Source of the DNA: Bolinopsis microptera
Lineage: Eukaryota; Ctenophora; Tentaculata; Lobata; Bolinopsidae
DNA: 64,000 nt
Direction of reading: 5' to 3'
NCBI RefSeq assembly: GCF_026151205.1
Contig: NC_087076.1
Location: 13,501,675 to 13,565,674 of the forward strand
Made by a program: the position numbers and the translations under genes. The notes under the pieces are model-generated. The model was not told where the DNA came from, did not search any database, and worked only from the letters and a program-made list of their open reading frames with translations. Shown here piece by piece: positions 1-11,195 of this stretch. Numbering within the stretch: position 1 is the stretch's first letter; each line of letters starts with the position of its first letter.

Positions 1-184
1 GGGACTTGGAGTAGCAAGAGATTGACTAAAAGGTATATAACTTTTACAAAGATACGTCGAGAAGAATCCAGGGTGATACAGGATCGGAGAGTGCAGACCA
101 AAAGTTTACGCACCCACCTTTGCCTCCTGAGTTCTTGGTTGGGTAGAAATTTATGCAAACTTGGTCGTTTATACTCCAAGTCCC
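1..184. repeat. Possible MITE or fold-back with 13-bp terminal inverted repeats
   Basis: The first 13 bases (GGGACTTGGAGTA) recur exactly as the reverse complement TACTCCAAGTCCC at 172-184. The interior shows no coding capacity. The window begins exactly at the left arm, so the true left end, the target duplication and the full repeat length cannot be seen. A small non-autonomous DNA transposon is the simplest reading, but a chance palindrome is not excluded. Confidence 0.35.
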
Positions 185-1274
185 TTTCTTAAAAGAAGTA
201 GTATTAACTATGTCTAGAGTTAGCTTCGTTCAATAATAACAATATCAATATAATCAATATCAATACCAGATAAACCTACCGAATAAATTATTAAATATCA
301 ATTAATTCATTCCGATAAAAAATTTTATAAATTTAGATATTTAACTTATCTAAAAACATTACAACAAATGTTTAAAAAGCGCCCAAAATCGATTTGAAAG
401 ATTTTCTGTCTATAGTACAATCATGATAGTAATAGTAAGTGTGTGCCGCTGCAATTAGATTTGATTACTGCAATTTAAAATTGTTTGGAGTCCAAGTATC
501 TTTTAAGTCAGCTGCCTGTGCTTGTATTAATAGTGCTTTGGTTCTCAGTTTTATCAAGCTAATGGACGTTTCTAAGCAATTGCTTGAAGTTAAAATTTTT
601 TTATGAACAGCGTTCCAAAGCTTGGCTGCATTAAACAAAAATGTATTTGAGTGATACTAGTATGATTATTGAAAGTGTCAACTCCAATTGTAGCTTGGAG
701 GACTTTGCCGCTTCGATTCCCCTAAATGGGTCGGCGCGGGCGGTGCATCAAAAACGTCAATTGCAATTACATCGCAATGTGATTGCAAAAAGCAAATTTT
801 CTGCTCTTATTTCTTTGTTTGAATTGAAAGGTGAGAGGAAATTCCCCTAGACATAATTTGTTATTCAATAGATTTAGGACTTACATAGACCTTGGATTTG
901 AATAGTTGCTATCTGATTCTCTATGACATATAGTGAGAGCTCCTGCTCAGACAAAAAATGCTGAACAGGAAATATGATTAAAATTCCAGTTGTTATTCTT
1001 GGTGAACATACTGCATCCTATACCATGCCCTGACGCTGCCTGTATCAATCGAATCGGTAATTTGAATCCTGCCTCTTGAAGGTTTATGGATGATCCCTGT
1101 AAATATTTGTTTCAACCTCGGCGTATGGGTTATAAACATACAACTATATTTAATCCTGTTTACAACTTTTAAAAACATGTTTCTTAAAAGTTGACCAGTT
1201 TCCTCTTTCATCGAAATTTCATCTAGCAATGTAGAGCTCAACAAGCTTATAACATATATGCTTATTTTTAGGCA
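185..1274. other. Non-coding stretch upstream of the acylase gene
   Basis: AT-rich sequence with only short ORFs (for example 641-850 +, 69 codons) that match nothing I recognise. Just before the acylase start codon there is a pyrimidine-rich run ending in TTTTTAG, 3 nt before ATG. This looks like a 3' splice acceptor for a 5'-UTR intron or a trans-spliced leader. Confidence 0.4.
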
Positions 1275-3304
1275 ATGGACGGTAAAAACCAGAACCTCTT
1301 CAAATATCTCCTTCCGGTATTATGCAGCATCCTAGCTTCTCATCTGCTGATGGTTTATGTTGTCACAGACTACCAGTACCCAGGAATGACAACTCATCTG
1401 TCTATTGATGGTTCAAACATTACTGTGAAACGCACAGAGCACCTGACATTGGTGGGATATGGGGAAAATACTGCATCAGATTTTTACAAAACTCTAGGTT
1501 GGATGCACGCTCGAGACAGGTATGTTCAAATATGTCTCACAAGACTTGCTGCTCAAGGACGGCTTACAGAGACCTTCCCTTATGCTGAGACCAACCACAA
1601 ATTGGATCTTATCTCCAAACAGTTTGGTTTCCACGGCAGGAACAAAGCTTACTATGCAGGTTACGAGGATGGTGGTCTTGGAAAGGACATTCTTGAATCA
1701 TACGTTGCTGGAGTAAACAACTACATGAAGAATCATAGACGTCCTTTCGAGTTTGTTCTTATTAACTACCATCCAGAACCATTTGTGCCAACTGATGTAA
1801 CAACCTTCATCAGCTTCGTGTCCTTTGTTGGTTTGGAAGAAATATCCTTTGCAGTGGAGAAAACCATTATCGAATTTCTGCGATCAGACAAAGTCTCTCA
1901 TGAGTTTTTAAAACAGGTTTTTCATCCTCATTTGAACAATCTCACCATGGAACATGTTGCAATGTATAAAAGTATCAAGGATCTCAAATCAAATGATGGA
2001 TTAAAATCACCTGTTCCTGTGATAACAAATAGCAACAATTGGGTTGTTTCTGGTAAGTTTTTACCTACTTATACAGGGGGGGGGGGGGGGGGAGCCAAAA
2101 GTCAGTACCCATACATTGGGTCTTATACCACCGCCGTTTTATATTTGAGAGTTGTTGCTTTGCAGATGGCATACTGTACCTTCTTGTTCAAGGATTCCGT
2201 CACCAAAATTTGAAAATTCGATTTTTGGGGGGCCACACCCAATCAACATTGAATTGCTTATACTGGTGTTTGTGAACATGTTATATGTAACATATTGCAA
2301 TAGGTCATTTAATCAGGAATATAATCTGAAACAAGAAATGCGGCCGCTTTTCTTTTGTGGATGGCCGCTCAATTTCCCGATCTGTGATGGCGTAATTATC
2401 ATATTCCATACAACCTGGGGACGGCCCCGTCTTTACTGTTTATATAAACATGCAAATATGGCGAAGTGACATGCCGACTGCCCATGCCGCCCAGTTAATA
2501 TAATTCTATATTGAATTTGAAAATCGTGTATACTTCTATGTAAGTGTAACCATATGTTTATTGTTTATGCAACCTGACACGGATCTGTGCAAAATAGTAA
2601 TACTAACTCAAAATAATAATAATATGCTATTAATTAGTGCCTAGTGGGATACGTACATGATGAAATTAATAATGTACTTGGTTGGTTCAGCGCCGCGCGC
2701 CAACAATTATATAATTCAGATTGTCACGCAAAATAACTTTGCGCAGGTAGTCACGTGGGCGATAACAGTGCTCGCATGGCAGGCACGTACGGTCGCACAC
2801 TCGCGCGCACACACGGTCGCAAAGCTACCATATAAAAAAAACCTCGATCGCTAACCCTTGTCCTTGACTCTTTTGTGCCTTCGGCACTTTGAGTCATGGA
2901 TCGGGAAAAAATGGTGCGAAACAGATTTTTAAAATGACGAAGACATCAAGCAATTTGTTTATCTCTTTAGAAAAATTGATTGGGTACTCAATGATTACCC
3001 AATAACGACACCGTAATTGGGCTCTCTGCACGATTCTCGTAATGCCTCAACCCAATCACCTGATCACAAGTAATGAACAAACTCGTTATATGCTTCATAT
3101 CTCGGTCATCTGAGAAGCTAGAACTCTTATTTTTTCAGGATCCGACTATCCGAACTATCTAATAAATGCGAAAATGAACAATGACAAATTCCTCGAACCA
3201 GTGGTGGTAGTAAGTCATTCCAGAAAGAATTTATTTCAATTGGGCACTCAGTGATTGACCTATTGAGGCCAACGTATGGGTACTGACCCCCCCCCCACCC
3301 CCCC

Positions 3305-3349
<45 letters not shown>

Positions 3350-6300
3350 ATAACAGGTAACCCAAACAGTCAATTCCGCAGGTTTTACATGCTTGACCTT
3401 GCTTTAATGCTTTCTTTAAAAAGGTAATCTTGAAGCCATCGACTGCTTTTAACTAAATGCCTAGCTGCTGTCCCCAATGAAGTTACAATTTCTCCTTCAG
3501 GTGCAATATCAAGCAGTGGATTTCCCATCATGAGTTCGGATCCCCATCTTGACCTTTCAAAGTATCCTAACACCTTCTACGAATCCTCTTACTATTCCAG
3601 GCAGGGAGATTCTATTTTTGGTATTTCTGTGCCAGGTGAGAGTCTCAGAAAAATTGTCTCCTTTGCAAATCCTTTCTGTCAAAAATTGTATCACGGTTAC
3701 ACGATGTGTTAGTTCAGTGAATCAATGACACACGTTGATAGTTGAAAGTAGATAAGTCAATAGATATACAGAGACCCCACGGCTAACACAGACATCGTAT
3801 ATATTATATAGCATACTCCTGAAATATAAAGGAGTTAACTCAAATTCAAATACATATACAAACACATAAAATATAATAGTAGAATATAAATCACAATTAT
3901 ATGATCACAATATGAAGCTGGACTTACTTATAGCTTTTACATGAATACAATGCAATGAAGTCATAATCGCCAATCTATAAACACATGCCTTATTATGTCA
4001 CCTTCAGCAAGGTAGAAAAATACTGTATCTAATATTTCATCTTTTAATCTTTGCAATTTCAGGGGTCCCTTTCATCCTTATGGGAAGGAACAAAGCATTG
4101 ACCTTTTCATTGACATATGGTATGCTGGATGCGAGTGACTACTTCATCGAGAGGATAAAGGATGGAAAATACGAACGTGATGGCACTTACCTACCTCTAA
4201 AATCGAGAAAATATGAAGTGGTTGGAAAAGAAGCGATATTCTATGAGACTGGAGAGGGTCATCTTATAGAGAGGAATGCAGAAAATTATGATAAGGAGAT
4301 CTCTGATGGTGTCTACGTTGCTATGAGAATACCTGATAGAAGTGAAGAGATCACCATGAGACAGTCCATCCTTCCTTTTGCTCAATCAGTGGCAGATGCC
4401 AAGAAACTCGTTCCGCAATCCCTTCTGGGATCTAACTATTTGCTGGCAGATATCCATGGTAATATTGGGTACCAACAGACTGGGTCTGTTCCACTGCGTC
4501 CTAACAGTGATGGTCTGCTGCCGCTTCCTGCTTGGAACTCAGCCAACCTTTGGGCAGGTTTATAAAATAGATGTCTTAATTTTAATGATAATCATTAGAA
4601 TATTTTCCATTTCAAATAATTCGATTGAAATGGTAACCCGTAATTCCAATGATACTGGTACAACTACATTGCATGGAATTGACATGATCGTACGTGTTGT
4701 AATTGTGTAACTGCAGCGAAATTGTTGTTCAGGTTACCTATCAGACTCCGACTACATGACAGTGTTGAACCCACCTGACCAGTTTATAGCCACAGCAAAC
4801 AACCACTACCAAGACCCCTCAAAACCCTGTGTTAGCACTTTTCCCGCTCTACCTACACGATTCAACAGGTCAACAGCATTTCCTTAATTTTTATTCTGTG
4901 TTTCAGTCAGTGTAGCGCTCATTTTCTGTCGAATCGTATTTAAATTCTCAAACGGGGCCGGGGCCTACCTTGGAGTTGAAGGCTAATGACTAAAAGAAAT
5001 TGAAATTAATGCCTTTTGGAATAGATGTTATTAATGCCGGGCAAAATTATCCTAAAACTGGTCATAAAAGCAACATATTTTGATAACTGACGCACAGGAT
5101 ATCGGATATATTGAGAAGTGGTTCAAACCACTCAGTGGAAGATATGATGAGATACCAGGGAGACACTTTCAGTAAAATCGCTAATCTCACCATCCCACTC
5201 TTGGAACCTTTCCTTCCTTCGTCAGGTTGGTATTTTATTTTCTCATCAGGTTGGTATTTTATTTTTTCACCTTTTTTATTTTTCTTCAATTGATGTTTTG
5301 TTGTCCAGTTCAATCCACAAATCCATCTTATCAAAAGAACACAATTCACCATAATTTTATGTTAAACCTCTGTTAAGGGTCGTTCACATATTACGTAATC
5401 AGCCGAGGGGAGGGGTTTTCAAATGCTTACGGTTGATTACGGGGGGGGGGGGGGGGGTGAAACCTTGATAACGTAATATAGGGGGGGGGGGGGGGTGTCA
5501 CGTCCGTCTATGTCCGCTTGTCTCATAGAATCCAAAAAGGACAGGACATAGGCGGACATAGGCGGACATAGGCGGACATAGACGGACATAGGCGGACATA
5601 GACGGACATAGGCGGACATTGGCGGACATAGACGGACATATACGGACATTAATGGACACCTAAATTGCTAAATAAAATGTTCAATTTTTGCTGTTATAGG
5701 GGGATCATGTTTTTTGTCCGTTCGGTACCCTATATTTTCAAAACGGACAAAAAATAGAGCGGACAAAAATGGACAAAAACGGACAAAAATGGAAATAACA
5801 TTCAGATGCTTCCTCCTCCTACTCTTCCTCCTCCTCCTCCTGGGTCTTCCTGATCTTCCTCAGTCCTCTTCCTCCTCCCCTCCTCAGTCCTCCTCCTCGT
5901 CTTCAGTCCTCCTCATCAGTCCTCAACAGTTCTCCTCCTCCCCAGTCCTCCTCCTCCTCCTGAGTCCTCCTCCTGGGTCCTCCTCCTGGGTCCTCCTCCT
6001 CCTCTTCCTCCTCAGTCCTCAGTCCTCCTCCTCATCCTTCTCCTCAGTCCTCCATCCTCCTCCTCAGTCCTCCCCCAGTCCCCCTCCTCCTCCTATTCAG
6101 CCATCCTCCTCCTCCTCCTCCTCAGTCCTCCTCCTTCTCAGTCCTCCTCTTCCCTGTCAGTCATCCTCCTCAGCAATCCTCCTCAGTCCTCCTCCTGAGT
6201 CCTCCTCCTCCTGAGTCCTCCTCCTCCTCTTCATCCTCCTACTCTTCCTCCTCGGTCCTGGGTCCTCCTCCTCCTGGGTCCTCCTCCTCATCCTTCTCAT

Positions 6301-9300
6301 CAGTCCTCCTCCTCCCCAGTCCTCTCCCAGTCCCCCTCCTTCTCCTCCTATTCAGTCCTCCTCCTCCTCCTCCTCCTCCTCCTCCTCCTCCTCCTCCTCC
6401 TCCTCAGTTCTCCTCAGTCCTCCTTCTCATTTCTCCCAAGTCCTCCTCCTGAGTCCTCCTCCTCCTCTCCCTCCTGAGTCCTCCTCCTCCTCCCTCTCAG
6501 TCATCCTCCTCAGTCATCCTCCTCAGCCATCCTCCCCAGCCATCCTCCTCAGCCATCCTCCTCAGTACTCCTCAGTCCTCCTCCTTCTCAGTCATCGTCA
6601 GTCCTCCTCCTCAGTCCTCCTCAGTCCTCCTCCTCCTCCTGGGTCCTCCTCCTCCTCCTCCTCCTCCTCCTGGGTCTTCCTGATCCTCCCCAGTCCTCTT
6701 CCTCCTCCCCTCCTCAGTCCTCCTCTTACTCCTCCTCCTCGTCCTCAGTCCTCCTCATCAGTCCTCAACAGTCCTACTCCTCCCCAGTCCTCCTCCTCCT
6801 CCTGGGGCCTTTTCCTGGGTCCTCCTGGGTCGTCCTCGTCCTGGGTCCTCCTCCTCCTGGGAAGTGAGGTCCTGGGTCCTCCTTCTCCTCCTCAGTCCTT
6901 CTCCTCCTCCTCAGTCCTCTTCCTCCTCTTCCTCCTCCTCCTCCCTCTCAGTCATCCTCCTCAGCCATCCTCCTTAGTCCTCCTCCTTCTCAGTCCTTCT
7001 CAGTCCTCCTCCTGAGTCCTCCTCCTCCTGAGTCATCCTCCTCAGTTCTCCTCCTCCTCCTCCTAGGTCCTCCTTCTGGGTCCTCCTCCTCCTCCTCCTC
7101 CTGGGTCTTCCTGATCCTTCTCCTCCCTCTCAGTCATCCTCCTCAGTCATCCTCCTCAGTCATCCTCCTCAGCCATCCTCCCCAGCCATCCTCCTCAGCC
7201 ATTCTCCTCAGTACTCCTCAGTCCTCCTCCTTCTCAGTCATCGTCAGTCCTCCTCCTCAGTCCTCCTCCTCCTCCTGGGTCCTCCTCCTCCTCCTGGGTC
7301 CTCCTGGGTCTTCCTGATCCTCCCCAGTCCTCTTCCTCCTCCCCTCCTCAGTCCTCCTCCTACTCCTCCTCCTCGTCCTCAGTCCTCCTCATCAGTCCTC
7401 AACAGTTCTCCTCTTCCCCAGTCCTCCTCCTCCTCCTGGGGCCTTTTCCTGGGTCCTCCTCCTGGGTCCTCCTCCTCCTGGGTCCTCCTCCTCCTGGGTC
7501 CTCCTCCTCCTGGGTCCTCCTTCTCCTCCTCAGTCCTTCTCCTCCTCCTCCTCAGTCCTCTTCCTCCTCCTCCTCCCTCTCAGTCATCCTCCTCCGCCAT
7601 CCTCCTCAGCCATCCTCCTCAGTCCTCCTCCTTCTCAGTCCTCCTCCTGAGTCCTCCTCCTCCTCAGTCATCCTCCTCAGTTCTCCTCCTCCTCCTCCTA
7701 GGTCCTCCTTCTGGGTCCTCCTCCTCCTCCTCCTTCTGGGTCCTCCTCCTGAGTCCTCCTCCTCCTCAGTCATCCTCCTCAGTTCTCCTCCTCCTCCTCC
7801 TAGGTCCTCCTCCTGGGTCTTCCTGATCCTTCTCCTCCCTCTCAGTCATCCTCCTCAGTCATCCTCCTCAGTCATCCTCCTCAGCCATCCTCCTCAGCCA
7901 TCCTCCACAGTACTCTTCAGTACTCTTCAGTACTCTTCAGTCCTCAAAATGTTTGTCCGCTAATGTCCACCAATGTCCGCTAATGTCCACCAATGTCCGT
8001 CCAAGTCCGCCAATGTCCGTCCGGGTCCGCCAATGTCCGTCCGAGTCCGCCAATGTCCGTCCAAGTCCGCCAATGTCCGTCCGTGTCCGCCAATGTCCCA
8101 AAAAACACGTCCGTTGTCTCATAGAATCCAAAAAGGACAGGACATAGGCGGACATAGACGGACATGACACCCCCCCCCCCCAATATAGGGGGGGGGGTTC
8201 GGTCTTGATTACGGTTGATTACGGAGGGGGGGTAAAAATTGCCAAAATATTGATTACGTAATATGTCTATATGTGAACGACCCCTTATTAAACATAAAAA
8301 GCTTTATTTTCCAGTAATTGATGTCATGAAAAAACTCACTTCTTCAATTTTCAAACAGTTGTTGAAGAAGATAACTCTGTTATTGTAGAAAAGGGCTCGC
8401 TCAACTGAATGTATAGTACATATACAGTGGTGAATGTATAGTGTATAGTGTACTAATGCTTTTCATTCATACAAAGTTATAACAAATTCTCCTTGTAGTT
8501 CATTCTGGGTTTGGACAGGATATGCCCGCTTAAAATATTTCCATCACGTTACATTACATAATTCTCAATAATTGTAATAGATTTGTAGTGTTGTAATTAG
8601 TTTAAAACTAACATATACAGTGGTGAATGTATAGTGTATACTGTATAGTACATACTACATATAATACTTTCAACACTACTATATAACAAATAATTTGAGT
8701 AAACGATGTAACAGAGTCGATATATTTTTATGTTGCCATGGGGTGGCAAGTCCCCATACATCGTGGTCCGGTAGTTTCATTGCGTCCTAATATACAGTGG
8801 TGAATTTTTGAAATTTTGCCTAATACAATGATCGTATAATTAAGCAGTTTTTCATCGGTTTTGATTCACCATCTTCCTATGAACCGATGATAACTTGATC
8901 TACATTGGGTGAGAAAGGGCGCAAAAATCCGGCAGCCGATAGATACGATCACACAGACTCCTCACACAAACTGAAGAAGTGCAATTGTAATTTTTTGGCA
9001 AAATTTCATAATGTTAAAAATTTACTGCAGAATAATAATAATAAATTGAAATTGAATAACACCGCTTTTAAGATAAAACTTATACTCAGCAGTGTTTAAA
9101 CTAGTCATCTCAGAAAATAACATGAAAACTAGGTTAAGAAAAGTAAATTAAACTTGAAAATGTATCGCGTCGTCAATGCTAAAGCCAGAAAAAGGTACTT
9201 TTAAACATATTATGCAAAGGTCAAACACCAGATATGACCAAAATAGTTATCGATAAAGTTTTTCAAGTTTGTCTAGGGACAGTTTAAAAAGGTAGTATTT

Positions 9301-10409
9301 TAGAAGAGCTTTAAAAGATTCCAAGGATTGAGCTGACGAGATGGTAACAGGCAGACGATTGTAGATCTTTGGAGCCACCACAGAGAAGCTACGCTCACCA
9401 AACTTTGAATTACAAGAAGGAACAATAAGAATAACAGCTCCACACCAAACTATGATGGATTTGCTCTAGTCTCCAGCCATTCTCTTGTTCAGTGTTCCGG
9501 TTCTTTTTTTCTGATAAATTACCGGTCCCGGCTTATCCCCGGTACTGGTTACTGTACTTTCAATATTCGAATTTTCAGTTTTAAGTCAGAAATCCGATCC
9601 TGGTCAACCTTTGTCTAATATATAATATAAAGATATAATATATAATATAGCTTCAAATCTGTTCAGGTATTGGAGACGAACTGAGGCATTGGAATCGCAG
9701 ATTCGAGATAGAATCCCGCCCCTCGGCTCTCTGGTTTGATTTCTGGACGGAGTTCACTGCCAACATCAACTCCATCATATTCGGCCGGGAAGCGTACGAC
9801 AAACTCGAACCCATCGTCTTCAACAAGTACATATTCTACAAGTTCGCCATCATCGGTCTGGAAACAGGATTTGTGGACGGTGTTGATATAACCCCTGTTC
9901 TGAAGGAGAGTATCGAGAATAGCATAGCTCGTTATCAAGGAACTGTGTACGGTGATTTCAGGAAGTATTTCTCTGTCAACATGTTCTTCTCTGGCAAGCT
10001 GCCAAAGTTTTTGGGATTTGATGTTGGTCCGTACCCGACGAACAGTGGGTTTGAAGTGATTAAAGTTGGGTCTGTGGACAAGTACCTGAATGATCCATGT
10101 GTATTTATGCAGGTAAAAGCTGTCGACTGTTGTACGTCGCTTTTAAACTTTATGTCCCTATCAAATGCTTTTACTTGACAAGGTTACTTTATTGCCAGCG
10201 TTTCTGAACCAATAATGCTCTATAATGTCAATATTACTCTATATAATCACCTTACATTCCGTCAGACGTGGAGGTTTATAACAGACATGTCAACCAGCGT
10301 ATTCTACTCTATCCTCCCTGGCGGTCCTAGTGGCAACTACTTTAGTAACCTCTACAAACTTGAGATTAGCAACTATGTTACCGAGGTTTACAAAGTCTGG
10401 CAGCTGTAG
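1275..10409 (+). CDS. Penicillin-acylase-family Ntn hydrolase, membrane-anchored, 7 exons
   Basis: Exons: 1275-2052, 3501-3635, 4063-4557, 4733-4868, 5098-5225, 9667-10112, 10266-10409 (stop TAG). They join in phase to a 753-residue protein, close to the usual length of bacterial penicillin acylases. A hydrophobic segment at residues ~9-30 looks like a signal anchor. The block SNNWVVSG (Ser253) matches the autoproteolysis site of the family, where this Ser becomes the N-terminal nucleophile of the beta chain. Further family landmarks are SSDPHL (~272-276), GVPFILMGRNK, NPPDQFIATANN (the family's oxyanion-hole Asn region) and the C-terminal SILPGGPSGNYFS. The expected reaction is amide hydrolysis, possibly of N-acyl-amino acids or N-acyl-homoserine lactones; the substrate is unknown. 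Exon 4-5 and exon 5-6 donors (GTCAAC, GTTGGT) are non-consensus but phase is preserved. Animal members are little studied, so an origin by old bacterial transfer is only a possibility. Confidence 0.9.
2076..2092. repeat. Poly(G) tract, 17 G, in acylase intron 1
   Basis: An uninterrupted G run 24 bp inside intron 1. It is one of about ten long G or C homopolymers in this otherwise AT-rich window. Confidence 0.9.
2865..2896. repeat. Small perfect hairpin
   Basis: TGACTC at 2865 pairs with GAGTCA at 2891. An inner stem GTGCCTTCGGCAC (2875-2887) forms a tight loop. The same inner palindrome in opposite orientation (GTGCCGAAGGCAC) sits in a hairpin at 59395-59451, so this is probably a dispersed fold-back repeat. 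It lies in acylase intron 1. Confidence 0.55.
3287..3345. repeat. Poly(C) tract, ~59 bp with two A interruptions
   Basis: The longest homopolymer of the window, in intron 1 of the acylase gene, 155 bp before exon 2. It can form i-motif/G-quadruplex structures. Its assembled length is likely unreliable. Confidence 0.9.
5222..5265 (+). repeat. 24-bp tandem duplication of the acylase exon 5 donor site
   Basis: The block TCAGGTTGGTATTTTATTTT occurs at 5222-5241 and again at 5246-5265. Each copy carries AG|GT. Because the period is 24 nt, use of either donor keeps the reading frame; the downstream donor would add eight residues (GWYFIFSS). Confidence 0.8.
5441..5495. repeat. Two poly(G) tracts (17 and 15 G) in the left arm of the element
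   Basis: G runs at 5441-5457 and 5481-5495. The counterpart in the right arm is C at 8170-8181 followed by G at 8188-8197. Confidence 0.85.
5517..5655. repeat. Left GTCCG-type tandem array (GGACATAGGC units)
   Basis: A TGTCTCATAGAATCCAAAAA block is followed by ~10-bp units GGACATAGGC/GGACATAGAC repeated about eleven times. The same leader block recurs in direct orientation at 8116, followed by the same units. The related right array is at 7951-8100. Confidence 0.8.
5811..7940. repeat. 2.1 kb polypyrimidine satellite (TCC/CTCAGTCCTC type)
   Basis: A nearly pure CT strand built from TCCTCC, CAGTCCTCCTCC, GGGTCCTCC and CAGTCATCCTCC units with higher-order duplications; long blocks near 6660-6800 recur near 7300-7430. 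ORFs across it are artefacts of strand bias. The homopurine/homopyrimidine tract could form triplex (H-) DNA. Confidence 0.9.
7951..8165. repeat. Right GTCCG-type tandem array
   Basis: Units of the kind TCCGCCAATG/TCCGTCCAAG are repeated from 7951 to about 8100. After them come a copy of the TGTCTCATAGAATCC leader and a few GGACATAGGC units. It is the inverted partner of the left array inside the transposon. Confidence 0.8.
8711..8793. repeat. Dispersed 83-bp repeat, copy 1
   Basis: Nearly identical (two differences seen by eye) to the reverse complement of 57036-57118, about 48 kb away in an intron of a macro-domain gene. It contains the palindromic core GCCATGGGGTGGC. Nearby, TATACAGTGGTGAATGTATA-like motifs repeat at ~8424, ~8609 and ~8791. 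Confidence 0.85.
9247..9446 (-). pseudogene. LINE reverse transcriptase C-terminal remnant
   Basis: On the minus strand a reading frame ends in a stop at 9247-9249. It reads VPSCNSKFGERSFSVVAPK, then IYNRLP and SAQSLESFKALLK. This is the widely conserved tail of LINE ORF2 proteins (the RSFSVxAPKLWN...LP...SFK block). Only ~65 codons remain, in acylase intron 5. It differs from the LINE at 40837-44037, so at least two LINE families are present. Confidence 0.8.
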
Positions 10410-11136
10410 AGTTGAACAAAGTCTAGAACAGAACAGAGTCTGGCAGCATCTGGCAGCATCTGGCAGCTTAAAACTGTGCTGTGTTCTCAAATTGTATGTT
10501 CTTTTTGAAAACTTATTAATTACTTTAGCGCCATCGCGACTCTTATAGAGCTTTAGATTGAAGACTTTAATTTTTTTAAAAACTTTCAGATAAACATAAA
10601 GTTGAGTCAGATTTAGATTAGGTATCTGTATTCTGTGACCTGTAGCTGTGTCGAATAGAAGAGACAAAACGTTAAATATATTGAAGTAGGGTGAACCACA
10701 ATTAACTTCGTATCATGGTATAAGAGTTAACGTTTCTAATGAAAGATTAAAAGTTACGAAGTGTTATCGTACAAAAACCCTCTAATGCTGACAGGGTCAA
10801 TTTAGGACAACCCTAAGAATGCTTCTTTTTACATACTGACGTTTCACACGAATGAGTTTTTGATAAACGATTTAATTGGTACCAATCTGAACTTCTTGTT
10901 GTTTTTTTAGGTATTTCTAATGTAGTGACCCGCTTACCATACCTGTTGTTCTGGACATTATGTATTTTTACTTAATAACGTACCATGGCAGTTTAGATTT
11001 TCGAATTATTTGTATAAATCGATTTTTGAAACTTATGTAGTTTTAAATTATTCCTATTTCCTACTGCGAACCCTGATGCTGGACAGGCATATGATACGGA
11101 GGGGTTTATCTGGCGTAGATCGGACTTAGTTCCGAC

Positions 11137-11195
11137 ATAGTAGTAGTAGTAGTAGTAGTAGTATGTAGTAGTACAGTAGTAGTAGTAGTAGTAGT
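11137..11195. repeat. (TAG)n microsatellite
   Basis: About eighteen AGT/TAG triplets with two interruptions. The ORF antisense to it is low-complexity Tyr/Thr and not a gene. Confidence 0.9.

Larger units (their letters stand above)
5377..8284. mobile_element. ~2.9 kb non-autonomous DNA transposon with terminal inverted repeats
   Basis: The left end GGGTCGTTCACATATTACGT (5377) returns inverted at the right end (ATTACGTAATATG...GTGAACGACCC, 8253-8283), with an 8-bp insertion in the right arm. Inside each end are mirrored poly(G)/poly(C) tracts next to GTGTCAC/GTGACAC-type blocks and GTCCG-rich arrays. The core is a long polypyrimidine satellite, with no transposase. Flanks are TTAA on the left and TTAT on the right, so a four-base TTAA-like target is possible but unproven. 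Relatives of the end occur at 13390-13412 and 31391-31407. The whole element sits in acylase intron 5 and explains most of that intron's 4.4 kb. Confidence 0.75.

Noticed and set aside
5714-6214. Long Ser/Leu/Pro ORF in the polypyrimidine block
   Set aside because: All frames are open because the strand is almost pure C/T; it is satellite DNA inside a transposon.
7937-8183. Overlapping repetitive ORFs on both strands
   Set aside because: They are translations of the ~10-bp GTCCG tandem array, open by periodicity only.
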